Part shown: positions 35,974-44,400 of the stretch, piece after piece
Layout: each line of letters starts with the position of its first letter
Position numbering within the stretch: the first letter of the stretch is position 1
DNA from: Acidobacteriota bacterium
Lineage (GTDB): Bacteria; Acidobacteriota; Thermoanaerobaculia; Multivoradales; Multivoraceae
Direction: 5' to 3'
Assembly (NCBI GenBank): GCA_026707545.1
Contig: JAPOWR010000001.1
Location: 310,001 to 374,000, forward strand
DNA length: 64,000 nt
The notes under the pieces: generated by a model
The model's input: only the letters and a program-made list of their open reading frames with translations
The model's database searches: none
Told to the model about the DNA's origin: nothing
Translations under genes and position numbers: made by a program

Positions 35974-37677
35974 TCAGGCGTCCGCCAGCATTCGGTAGAT
36001 CTCGAACGGAAGTTGGCAGAACTTGATCGAGTAGTGGTCTAGGAACTCCTCGTCGAGGTATCTGGCCGGGGCGTAGACGATCCGCTTGCGGCCGTTGGGC
36101 GCGGGCAGGCTCCGGGCGAAGTCCATGTCCAGCGCTAGGTCCCGCAGCCGGACCGCGTCCGGTTCGTAGATCAAGAAGAAGTCGCTGTTCCCTGCGCGGC
36201 CCAGGAAGCAGCGTGCCCGGTCGAGCTCCTCGGGCGTTACCTCCTCGCCGGTTGCCGTGAAGAAGATGTAGTTCCCGAGGGCCTCGTAGCTGGGGAGCTT
36301 TTGGCCTTCCAGCAGGACACCCTCCAGCATCGGCGGTCCGAGCTCGTAGTAGCTGAAGGCGCCGCCGAAGCCGGCGCTCAAGGCCTTGTCCTTCGCGTCA
36401 GGCACGCCGCCGATGACCCGCCGTACGCGCTCGGCCGTGAGCGAGTCCGCGTAGTCTTCGCACTCGATGAGAATGAACCGGCGGTTGCCGCCGTCTTGTC
36501 GATTCAGGCCGAGCACGGCGTGGGCGGTCGTGCCGGAACCCGCGAAGGAATCCAGGACGATGGAGTCTTCGTCCGTCGCGAATGAGAGCAACTCCCGGAT
36601 CAGCGTCGATGGTTTCGGGTTCTTGAAGATGCGCGGGTTCTCCGGAAACAGGCGCCGGAGTTCGTTCGGTCCGCGCCGCGAATCGATTCCCTGGATGACG
36701 CTGCCGAGTTTCGCCTGATAGTCATCGACGTGGACCTTGAGTTCGATGATCTTCGACTCGTCCTTCCCGAAGATGACGCGATCCTCCGCCAGCAGACGAG
36801 TCATGGTCTCCTGCGGAAAACGATAGCCCATCAGGGGTTGCCGGCAGGGCTTGCCGGTTACGGGATGGAGCACGTCGTAGCGGTAGCCTTCGCGGCCCGG
36901 GTTGTGGACGCTCTGACTGCCCGTGAAGACGCCCGTGTCGTCGATGAACTTGTAGCGATCCAGAGGCTTGAGTTCCGCACGATGCTCCTTCAGCCAGCGC
37001 GAGTACTCCCGCTGTCTCGGCTCAGGCTCCGGGTGCGCCTCGATGAGCTCCGCGCCAATGCGCTGAAGCGCGGCCTTCGGCCCGAACTCGGCCGACTTCC
37101 AAACCTCCTCGAGTTCTTCCTTGTTGGCGGCGTAGCAAGCGACGTACTCGTGCTCGGTGGCGATATTGGTCGGGTTGTTGTCGGTCGAGCCGTGCCAGAC
37201 GATCTGTCCTACGTGGTTGTGTTCGCCGAAGACCTCATCCATGAGGGCCCGCAGGTGGTGCACCTCGTTGTCGTCGATTGAGACGAAGATCACCCCGTCG
37301 TCGCGCAGCAGCTCGCGCAGGAGTCTGAGGCGTGGCAGCATCATGCAGCACCACTTGTCATGGCGGGTCAGATCGTCGCGGTCGATCGTCTTGCCCAGCC
37401 ACTCGCGCATCATGGGCGAGTTGACGCTGTCGTTGTAGGCCCAGCCCTCCTTGCCCGTGTTGTAAGGCGGGTCGATGTACACGCACTTGACCTGCCGGTG
37501 CAGGGTGGGCAGCAGGGCCTTGAGCGCGATCAGGTTGTCGCCGTGGACGATCACGTTGCCGCGTAGACCGTGACTCTCGCCCAGCCCTCGTTCCGTGACG
37601 CTCCGCAACTCGTGGAACGGTACGGAGAGGTGGTGGTTTTCGATCAGGCTCCGGCCCTTGAAGCGGAGGTGCGGCAT
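35974..37677 (-). CDS. mod: Type III DNA-adenine methyltransferase subunit
   Basis: A 567-residue beta-class N6-adenine methyltransferase. The catalytic motif D69-P-P-Y-N precedes the SAM-binding motif (LDSFAGSGTTAHAVLGLN) by about 315 residues. The target-recognition region in between (about residues 140-320) is specific and has no obvious paralogue here. It modifies one strand of an asymmetric site and guides Res. A perfect ATG start gives MPHLRFKGRSLIENHH; the neighbouring minus-strand short ORF ends seven bases upstream. The recognition sequence cannot be read from the protein. Confidence 0.93.
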   Translation of the reverse strand: MPHLRFKGRSLIENHHLSVPFHELRSVTERGLGESHGLRGNVIVHGDNLIALKALLPTLHRQVKCVYIDPPYNTGKEGWAYNDSVNSPMMREWLGKTIDRDDLTRHDKWCCMMLPRLRLLRELLRDDGVIFVSIDDNEVHHLRALMDEVFGEHNHVGQIVWHGSTDNNPTNIATEHEYVACYAANKEELEEVWKSAEFGPKAALQRIGAELIEAHPEPEPRQREYSRWLKEHRAELKPLDRYKFIDDTGVFTGSQSVHNPGREGYRYDVLHPVTGKPCRQPLMGYRFPQETMTRLLAEDRVIFGKDESKIIELKVHVDDYQAKLGSVIQGIDSRRGPNELRRLFPENPRIFKNPKPSTLIRELLSFATDEDSIVLDSFAGSGTTAHAVLGLNRQDGGNRRFILIECEDYADSLTAERVRRVIGGVPDAKDKALSAGFGGAFSYYELGPPMLEGVLLEGQKLPSYEALGNYIFFTATGEEVTPEELDRARCFLGRAGNSDFFLIYEPDAVRLRDLALDMDFARSLPAPNGRKRIVYAPARYLDEEFLDHYSIKFCQLPFEIYRMLADA

Positions 37678-37684
37678 GGCGGCG

Positions 37685-37750
37685 TCAGACCTTCTTCACG
37701 ACTCGGGATAGGTCGCCTAGCTCCTCCGCGCCGGCCATGTCGAGCTTCAC
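37685..37750 (-). CDS. Possible 21-aa peptide ORF upstream of mod
   Basis: A GTG-started frame encodes VKLDMAGAEELGDLSRVVKK plus a final V and stops just before mod. Its codons are strongly G/C at third positions, like real genes here, and its GTG overlaps the TAG of the alternative tail frame of the protease gene (TAGTG). It may be a leader peptide or the remnant of a larger gene. Confidence 0.3.
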   Translation of the reverse strand: MKLDMAGAEELGDLSRVVKKV

Positions 37751-37816
37751 TAGCCTTCGTGGCCTTGGTCAGCCTGGGAGGGGCTGAATGGGGGAGGTAC
37801 GGCTCGGTCGCGGTCG

Positions 37817-38896
37817 TCAGGAGGGGGCAGTGGTGCTGCGTAGGTGCGCGCCTGTCTCGTCCGTCGAGTGAGGCTCTTCGTGCCCGTGGCCATCCTCAAA
37901 CTGTCGGCCCTCAGGTCCAGGAGCTTCTTGAGGCTGGGGGGCTTCATCGCGGTGAGGTCCTTCATCAGCTTCTCCGGTGACTTCTGCTTCTTCGTGGGGT
38001 GCTGGCGGGGGCGGTTCGGCGGAAAGAAAGTGAAATGGGCTATGCGGCTCGCCCGACACTGGGTTACGGGGCCATAGGGCAATGTCGCCAAGAGCGTCAG
38101 CGAGTGCACGCTCTGCTGCCGACGGCGCGGCTACTTGAGAGAAGAGCGATCGGGCTTCTTCTCGGTCGATGACGAAGCCGTGCGAAGGATACTGGGACAT
38201 GAGGAAATCGAGCGCGTCGTCGGGGATGTTCCTCCCCTTGCTCAAGAGACGCCGGCCGTAGTGGCCGGCGATGGACATCGCACGTGCAGCTTCGCCGATG
38301 TGGAGGGGATCCAACTGGCCGTACAGGGGTGCAAAGAGGCCGGTGGCCATCTCGGTTGCGATCTTGGTGGCCGTACGAAGGGTGACTGAGCCACCGCTTC
38401 GTGCCTTTGTGTTGAGGAAGAACTTTTCGAAGGCCGAGAACGCATTGTCCTGAAGGGCGAGCAACGAGTCCAAGACCGTGAGGCCGGACTGTGTTTCCCA
38501 GAGCTCGTCCTTCTTGAACATCTGGACGTCGAGCGGGCCAAGTTCTCCATGGTCGGAGATCACAAGCTGGTTGGCGCCGATGGCGCACAGCGTGCCTGCG
38601 CTCTTGCAGTACCCTGAGACGTAGAGGACATAGTTCGCGTAGCTTTCCTGCAGGCACCGTGCGATCCGGTAGGCGGCGTCAGCGTCTCCGCCCATCGTGA
38701 CGAGGATGAAGAGGACGTTGGGGTGGCGCTGCCGACTAGCACATGTGGCGATCAGCTGCCCGTCGGTGTGGCGTTGGATCGGGCCGTTGTAGAGAATGAC
38801 GTCAGCTTGGCGTTCGGCTGCGACTGCATCAGCCAGCTCTTGGATAGAGAGCGGCTCTTCAGGAGGCGCGGACCGAGTTTCAGGAGATTCGAGCAT
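37817..38896 (-). CDS. SDH-family ClpP-fold serine protease, likely frameshifted 3' end
   Basis: A protein of 359 residues as read. Residues 1-285 match the SDH_sah/ClpP-fold group (serine dehydrogenase proteinase-like): VILYNGPIQ, ILVTMGGDADAAYRIAR, the nucleophile region GYCKSAGTL (serine in K-S-A-G), and DHGELGPLDVQM. No transmembrane segment. From about residue 292 the frame becomes rich in Glu, Pro and His with poor third-position bias, while the frame shifted by one base (38022 to 37842) reads a lysine-rich sequence, KKQKSPEKLMKDLTAMKPPS, with third positions almost all G or C. A slip at the G5 tract 38007-38011 would join the two. The gene precedes mod and res on the same strand and may be a third component of that unit. 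Third-position G+C is lower than in the surrounding chromosome. Confidence 0.75.
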   Translation of the reverse strand: MLESPETRSAPPEEPLSIQELADAVAAERQADVILYNGPIQRHTDGQLIATCASRQRHPNVLFILVTMGGDADAAYRIARCLQESYANYVLYVSGYCKSAGTLCAIGANQLVISDHGELGPLDVQMFKKDELWETQSGLTVLDSLLALQDNAFSAFEKFFLNTKARSGGSVTLRTATKIATEMATGLFAPLYGQLDPLHIGEAARAMSIAGHYGRRLLSKGRNIPDDALDFLMSQYPSHGFVIDREEARSLFSQVAAPSAAERALADALGDIALWPRNPVSGEPHSPFHFLSAEPPPPAPHEEAEVTGEADEGPHRDEAPQPQEAPGPEGRQFEDGHGHEEPHSTDETGAHLRSTTAPS

Positions 38897-39096
38897 GTGT
38901 CTCGTGGCGGTGCTGGTAGGTAGGGGCGCAGGTCCTCAGTTCTTGGTCCGCCGCCGCCGAGAAGCGGTGGGCGACTGGCTAAGGTCTGGAGCGACGCCTG
39001 GCCGCGGAGAATAGCAGGCCGGACTGGCTTAGATGCGGCCAGCGGCGAACGGCGGCAACCCGAACGAAGGGCGGTACAAACGCTAGGTGAGTGCGG

Positions 39097-40245
39097 CTAC
39101 CCGTGCGGCGTCACGAGGTACTTCTCGCCCGTCGCCTGTTTAGCGTAGACCGCGATGGACGCCGGGTCGAGGGCCTGCCGGAGGGTGACTGTCTTCGCGT
39201 AGCTCGACGCGAAGGTCGTCCTGATCTCCGCGGCGACGCGTTGCCGGAGGCGTTCCGAGGCCTCGTAACCGATGCGCCGCAGGAAGTGGGGCAGCAGCCA
39301 GCCGCCCAGCCCCCAGGCCATTCCGAAGTTGCGGGTGAGGACGGTCTGGCTGCGGTCGAGACCACCGTAGATGTAGACCTGCTTGAGGGTCGCCGAGCCG
39401 TAGCGGCTGTACTCGGGAGCGTTGGCGGAGAGCGCCGCCTCCATCGCGGTCAGGATCTGGCCGGCCAGCTTGCCGCCGCCGGTGGCGTCGAAGCCGAGCG
39501 TTGCGCCGGTGTCGGCAATCGCGGCGACGAGGTCGGCCATGAAGGTCTCGGTACTCAGGTTGACGACGTGGCTGGCGCCGATGCCGCGCAGGAGTTCCTC
39601 GTGTTCCGGCCGGCGGACGACGTTGACCAGCGGCACGCCGTCCGCGGTGCAGATGTTCTGGAGCATCTGGCCGAGGTTGGATGCGGCGGCGGTGTGGACT
39701 AGGGCGGTGTGGCCCTCGAGCCGCATCGTCTCGACCATGCCCAGGGCGGTCAGCGGATTGACGAAACAGGATGCGCCTTCCGCGGGCGTCGTGCCCTCGG
39801 GTAGCGACAGGCACTGCCGGACCTCGGCCAGCCGGTACTCCGCGTACATCGAGCCACCGAGGACGGCGACCGTGCGACCGATCAGGGCCTGGGCGGCCGG
39901 TGACGAGCCGGCGGCGACGACCACGCCGGCGCCCTCGTTGCCGGTCGGTATCGCCTGGCCGAGGCGACCGGCGACCAGCCGTGCGAGCCCCTTGGGGATG
40001 TCGGCGACTACCGCCGGACCATCCTCTCCGTCTGACGCGCGGACCGTGGAGACGTCGGCCGGCCCGAACAGCACGCCCAGGTCGGACGGGTTGATCGGCG
40101 ACGCCTCGACCCGGATGACGACCTGGTCCGCTCCGGGTTCCGGCACCGGGACCCTGACCAGCGCCAGTTCGACAGTGCCTCCGCCGCTGTCATCGGCGCG
40201 GATCGTGGAGTGGAGGGTCAGGCCGTCGGTGGGGAGTGTGGTCAT
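39097..40245 (-). CDS. Zinc-binding/quinone oxidoreductase-like MDR protein
   Basis: A 382-residue medium-chain dehydrogenase/reductase of the quinone-oxidoreductase type: a GroES-like N-terminus (VVIRVEASPINPSDLGVLFG, then GNEGAGVVVAAGSS) and a Rossmann domain (VHTAAASNLGQMLQNIC with a nucleotide-binding loop, GASHVVNLS, TLGFDATGGG). Structural zinc ligands are not visible. It would reduce enones or quinones with NAD(P)H. I chose the ATG at 40245; the frame extends 66 codons further but the addition is low-complexity and overlaps the divergent alkA-like gene. It sits inside the defence island yet looks like a housekeeping enzyme. Confidence 0.88.
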   Translation of the reverse strand: MTTLPTDGLTLHSTIRADDSGGGTVELALVRVPVPEPGADQVVIRVEASPINPSDLGVLFGPADVSTVRASDGEDGPAVVADIPKGLARLVAGRLGQAIPTGNEGAGVVVAAGSSPAAQALIGRTVAVLGGSMYAEYRLAEVRQCLSLPEGTTPAEGASCFVNPLTALGMVETMRLEGHTALVHTAAASNLGQMLQNICTADGVPLVNVVRRPEHEELLRGIGASHVVNLSTETFMADLVAAIADTGATLGFDATGGGKLAGQILTAMEAALSANAPEYSRYGSATLKQVYIYGGLDRSQTVLTRNFGMAWGLGGWLLPHFLRRIGYEASERLRQRVAAEIRTTFASSYAKTVTLRQALDPASIAVYAKQATGEKYLVTPHG

Positions 40246-40315
40246 GGTCGGTTTCCGGTTGGTTGAGGTGTGAGCGGCGGCGAAGGCTATCGCGGCCCAG
40301 GCGCGCCCGACGACT

Positions 40316-41329
40316 ATGCTCCCGCCCTGGATGCCGCACGTCGTCTGCTCGTTTGAAGCGTCCTGCCGGCGGTCGTTCGACGTCCGTGGCCTGCTGGAGT
40401 TCTTCGCGGTCCGCGCATTGCCCGGAGTGGAGGCCGTCGACACGGAGCGCTTGCTCTATTGCCGGACGATCGACCTCGCGCGACTGTCGCCGGTTGGGCC
40501 GGAAGGCAGGCCACGGTTCGGCGTCCTGCGGGTCGACTTCGGCGGTTCCGTCTCACACTGGGTGCGCCGGCGTCCCCGCCGGCATCAAGCGCGATGCCGC
40601 GAAGCGGCGAGCCCGAGTGGCTTCCACATGAGTGCTGAAGTCCATACCAGCGCGGGCGAAAGCCTCGAATCGCATCTTGAGGAAGAGGTTGAGCGGCGAG
40701 TGTGGCGACTGTTCGACCTCGACGCGAGCCCGGATGCCATTCGCCGCGGTTTGAGCGGTGCACGCGAACTGGCCGCAGGCGGCCGCATCCCGGCCGACGT
40801 GCGGATTCCCGGTGCCTGGGACCGCTTCGAGACGGCGGTGCGGGCGGTGCTGGGTCAGCAGATTTCGGTGGCCGGCGCGCGCACCCTGGCCGGCCGCCTG
40901 GTCACGGCCCTGGGCCGGGAGCTTCCAGCCGCGCTGAGAAAGCCGGGGCTCGAGCGGACGTTCCCGAGCCCGGATCAGGTCGCGTCCCACGACCTCCGGA
41001 CGCTCGGTTTGCTCGGGTCTCGCGCCCGGGCGCTGGGAGACCTGGCGTCGGAGGTCGCGAGCGGCGCGTTGAGGCTGGACGCCGACCCGCGGGAGGTCCG
41101 CCGCCGACTCCTCGACATCAGGGGCATCGGCCCCTGGACGGTCGAGTACATCGCGATGCGGGTCCTGGGCGACCGCGACGCGTTTCCCGCCAGCGACCTG
41201 GGACTCCGCAAGGCCATCGACCGCGAGCAGCCGCCTGGCGCCGCCGAGTTGGAGGCGATGGCGGAAGACTGGCGACCGATGCGTGCCTACGCTGCGATCC
41301 TGTTGTGGTGCCGGGGTGGCGGGGGTTGA
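40316..41329 (+). CDS. AlkA-like DNA-3-methyladenine glycosylase with in-frame insertion
   Basis: A 337-residue HhH-GPD glycosylase that removes alkylated bases. The AlkA_N domain covers about residues 5-130 (RALPGVEAVDTERLLYCRTI). The helix-hairpin-helix LDIRGIGPWTVEYIAMR lies near residue 268, followed by the catalytic Asp294 in PASDLGLRKAI; QISVAGARTLAGRL is the usual helix. Residues 83-110 (WVRRRPRRHQARC...) break the AlkA_N region and are encoded by two back-to-back hairpins (40561-40608), a palindromic element that kept the frame open. An alternative start is ATG 40331. Convergent with the large fusion gene, 159 bases away. Confidence 0.85.
   Translation: MLPPWMPHVVCSFEASCRRSFDVRGLLEFFAVRALPGVEAVDTERLLYCRTIDLARLSPVGPEGRPRFGVLRVDFGGSVSHWVRRRPRRHQARCREAASPSGFHMSAEVHTSAGESLESHLEEEVERRVWRLFDLDASPDAIRRGLSGARELAAGGRIPADVRIPGAWDRFETAVRAVLGQQISVAGARTLAGRLVTALGRELPAALRKPGLERTFPSPDQVASHDLRTLGLLGSRARALGDLASEVASGALRLDADPREVRRRLLDIRGIGPWTVEYIAMRVLGDRDAFPASDLGLRKAIDREQPPGAAELEAMAEDWRPMRAYAAILLWCRGGGG
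40561..40608. repeat. Palindromic element inside the alkA-like gene
   Basis: Two tandem hairpins: GCCGGCG-TCCC-CGCCGGC (40566-40583) and GCCGC-GAA-GCGGC (40596-40608). The first is preceded by GGTGC as at 33391. The insert encodes Arg-rich residues absent from the family consensus as I know it. Confidence 0.65.
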
Positions 41330-41488
41330 CGGGCGTGCGGGCGGCAACAGATCGGTCTACGGCAGCACTTGTGCGTCGGGGTGACGTCTCGGTTGCGGCA
41401 AAGAGGTCTGTCGCCTTGACGTCGTTGCTATGGGTTCGGGGGTCTTCCGGCCCGTTGCCGACGCAGGCGGCCGTCCGAGAAGGCGTTT

Positions 41489-44400
41489 TCAGGGCTTGCT
41501 GACGTCGATGACCCGGACACCTATCTTGCGCCGCTGCTCGAGCGGAAGCTGCCTAGCGAGACAGTCTTCCAGCCGCTGCTGGAGTTCACCGGGACTTCCG
41601 GGGCGGGTCCCCGTCTCGTCCAGGGGCGTTTTCTCCTGTTCGCCGAACCAGAACACAAGGTAGATCCCGTAGCCGTCGGTAGCGGGATCCTGAGTGTACT
41701 TGGCGACGAGTTGGTCTCGGGCCGCGCGCCAAAGTCCCGGGTTCGACTGCTTCTTGATCTCAATTGGGACGTGGAAGTTGGGACCAAAGAGTCCGATGTC
41801 AGCGCGCTTCTTCGCGGCCGCAGCGGCCTCTGGTTGGTCGTGGAGTTCGTCTCGAAGGAGGAACCGCAGGCGGGATAAGAGAGTGTCTCGGCACGATTCT
41901 TCGTGCTTGGAACTCACAGGCTGGCCGTTTGTGTCCTCGTTCCAGTACTGGCGCCATTCGTTCGTGTTGGCGTGTCGAATCGCTCCGGCCAGTTCGTCGA
42001 GCCGATCGAGCGCGAGCGCGGCGAGGTCGGCGGCGTTGGCTGGGCCCCGGTTGTCAAGGGTTGCGCGGATCTGGTCGAGTTCCGGGCGCTTGTAGGAACT
42101 GTCGCGATCAGCAACGACTCTACGGTCGAATGCGATACGAAGATGGTGCCGCCAATGTGAGAGGCTCTCGTCGTTGGCGAGTCGATGGAGAGAACTCGCA
42201 GCGTCTGTTCTCGGGGAGTCCAGGAGGTGCTGGATCAGGTCGGGGACGTGCCACAGAGTCCATTGGCCCACGTCCACTGGCCCGTCTTGGGGTTCGATTG
42301 GCCCGAATCCACGTCCCAACTGCCGGATGAGGGTCTCAAGAGCGCATGGAGGTAGCTTGTCCGGCTGAAACAGCTCCTCGAACCGAAGGAAGTCTGCAAG
42401 TTGGCCCGCACGGAGTTCCTTGCCAGCGACGAACCGGTCGAGTTGTTCGGCGTAGGTTTGGGGGGCCGCGACGAGGCCGGCTCCGAGCCAATGCACTCGC
42501 TGGGCGGTGGTCATACTTTTGGCCGCCAGCTTCGTCTGGATGACTGAGACGAGTTGCCCACGGTCAGCGTGCCTAAGGGCCGCCCACAGCAGGCGAATCA
42601 GGTTGGGAAGTCGTCGGGCGGGACAGCGCACGGGAAAGCCGCTCAGCAGCGGCACACTGACCATCCTGGCAAGTTCAGCGTAGTCTTCGTCGTGTACAAG
42701 CTGTGCCACGCCGCTGACGTGCTCTCGGCCACTCTGGATGTCGGCACGGATTAGGGGAAGGAGGACCGAAGCCACCAGTTCCGTGCGGTTCGAGAGTAGT
42801 TGCCGGTACCACTTCGGAGAGAAGCTCCGACCCGTAGGCACGCAATAGTGGAACACGAGTGCCAGGCGCAGTTGGTTGTCGGACAGACTCTTGACTAAGA
42901 CTCCTTGTTCGCGGTCCCGTTCTTCAAGCGCAACGAGAAAGGGCACGCCGAGGTAGTGCGTATGGGACCTCCGGCGAAGTCGGAGGATCTCGTCCATGTC
43001 CGGCAGGTCGTCGCGGTCGATGACCTTCAGGAGAGCCCTCAGCGTGGCGACTGCCAGTTCGTCCTCCTCGCCGAACTTGGCACGCAGCCACTCCGACAGT
43101 GGAATCGGTTTCCACGAGGATTGCTGCAGCCACTCTCCAGCCAGGTCGTGCAGGAGCCACGGAGCACCCCTGTTCCGGCCGAGTGCGGGCACTTCCGCGC
43201 GGACCGCGTCGAGCCACTGCCGTTCGCGGCGTTCACGCTGTTCGGCAAGTGCGTCTCGCTCTACACGGTGGAATTCAGGCTCGGCAGGCTGAGTGGCGTG
43301 TTGCGAGGCCTGCTCTCGCAGTTCACTGCTTGATTCAGGTTCCGGTGCGGGGGACGCGGGTTGCCAGTCCGGGTGTTGTCGCAGACACTCGTCGATGAGC
43401 GCTTGTGAGAGGCCGCTACCGGTTTCACCCATGTCGAGGCAGTGCCGCGCTTGGTTGAACATCAGCTTCGCCAAGGCGGGTTGCGTGTTTGCGAGCGCGC
43501 CAGCCCGTTCGAGACTCCACGCGCCAAAATCCACGGGAGTTGCTGCGCCTTGGAGCTTCATGGAAACCAACCGCGCCTCGGCGTGTAGGTCGTCGGAGTC
43601 GGCGCAACGAAGCAGTCCCTCGAGCAACGTCGCCTTGAACGCGTCGGGATGCTGTTCGAGCCAATGCCGCACTGCGGCCAAGTGCTGCGGGGCTTCGGGA
43701 TTGCGGCGGAGTCCGAAGAAGTCCTCGTGGCTCTCGGCCGGCGCGCACAGCCAGTCGTACAGCCGGGACGGTTTCAGCTCGTCGCCGTGGGTTCCCAAGC
43801 CGCGTGCTAGGAGCCTGGCGGCAACGACCGGGAACTCCCTTCGGTCCAGGACTTCTCTCAGTTCGCTCGCGTGCCGCGCCAGACCGTCCATGAGGCGGGG
43901 AACATCGGCGTCCTGGATTCGTGCTTCCATGTCGTCGCACCAGAACCGGCGGTGACGCCCGATCAGCCTCGTCGGTTGGCTGTGGGCCAAGTGGCTCCAG
44001 ACCTCGGCCGGCCCGATCACGTCGGGATACAGATGATCGAGGATCCGGGCTGCGAGTTCGTTACCGGAATCGGTCAGGTGGCCTTGCTGGATGCTTGCGA
44101 GGAGCTCTAGCAGCTTGGCCGCGATCGTGTCGGTGTTCGGGCACTGGCGGAGGAACGCGTCGAGGGCTGCGTAGGTGACGCGCGGCCACGCACCAGAGTC
44201 GTGAACGATGCTCAGGCAGGCTTCGGCAAGCGCCGGCATTGGCACGCCGTGAGACAGCACCTTGAGCACGAACTCGACCGATAGCTGGTTGTCGTCGGTC
44301 CTCAGAGGCATGCCCAGCTCTCCGCGAAGTTCGGCCTCAAGGACCGGAGTGGCGATGGGTGCGAAGGCGGCCGCTGTACGCCGGTCCACGCTGTGCAACC

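Noticed and set aside
40246-40443. 66-codon extension of the MDR oxidoreductase
   Set aside because: Low-complexity, overlaps the divergent alkA-like gene; ATG 40245 gives the usual family start.
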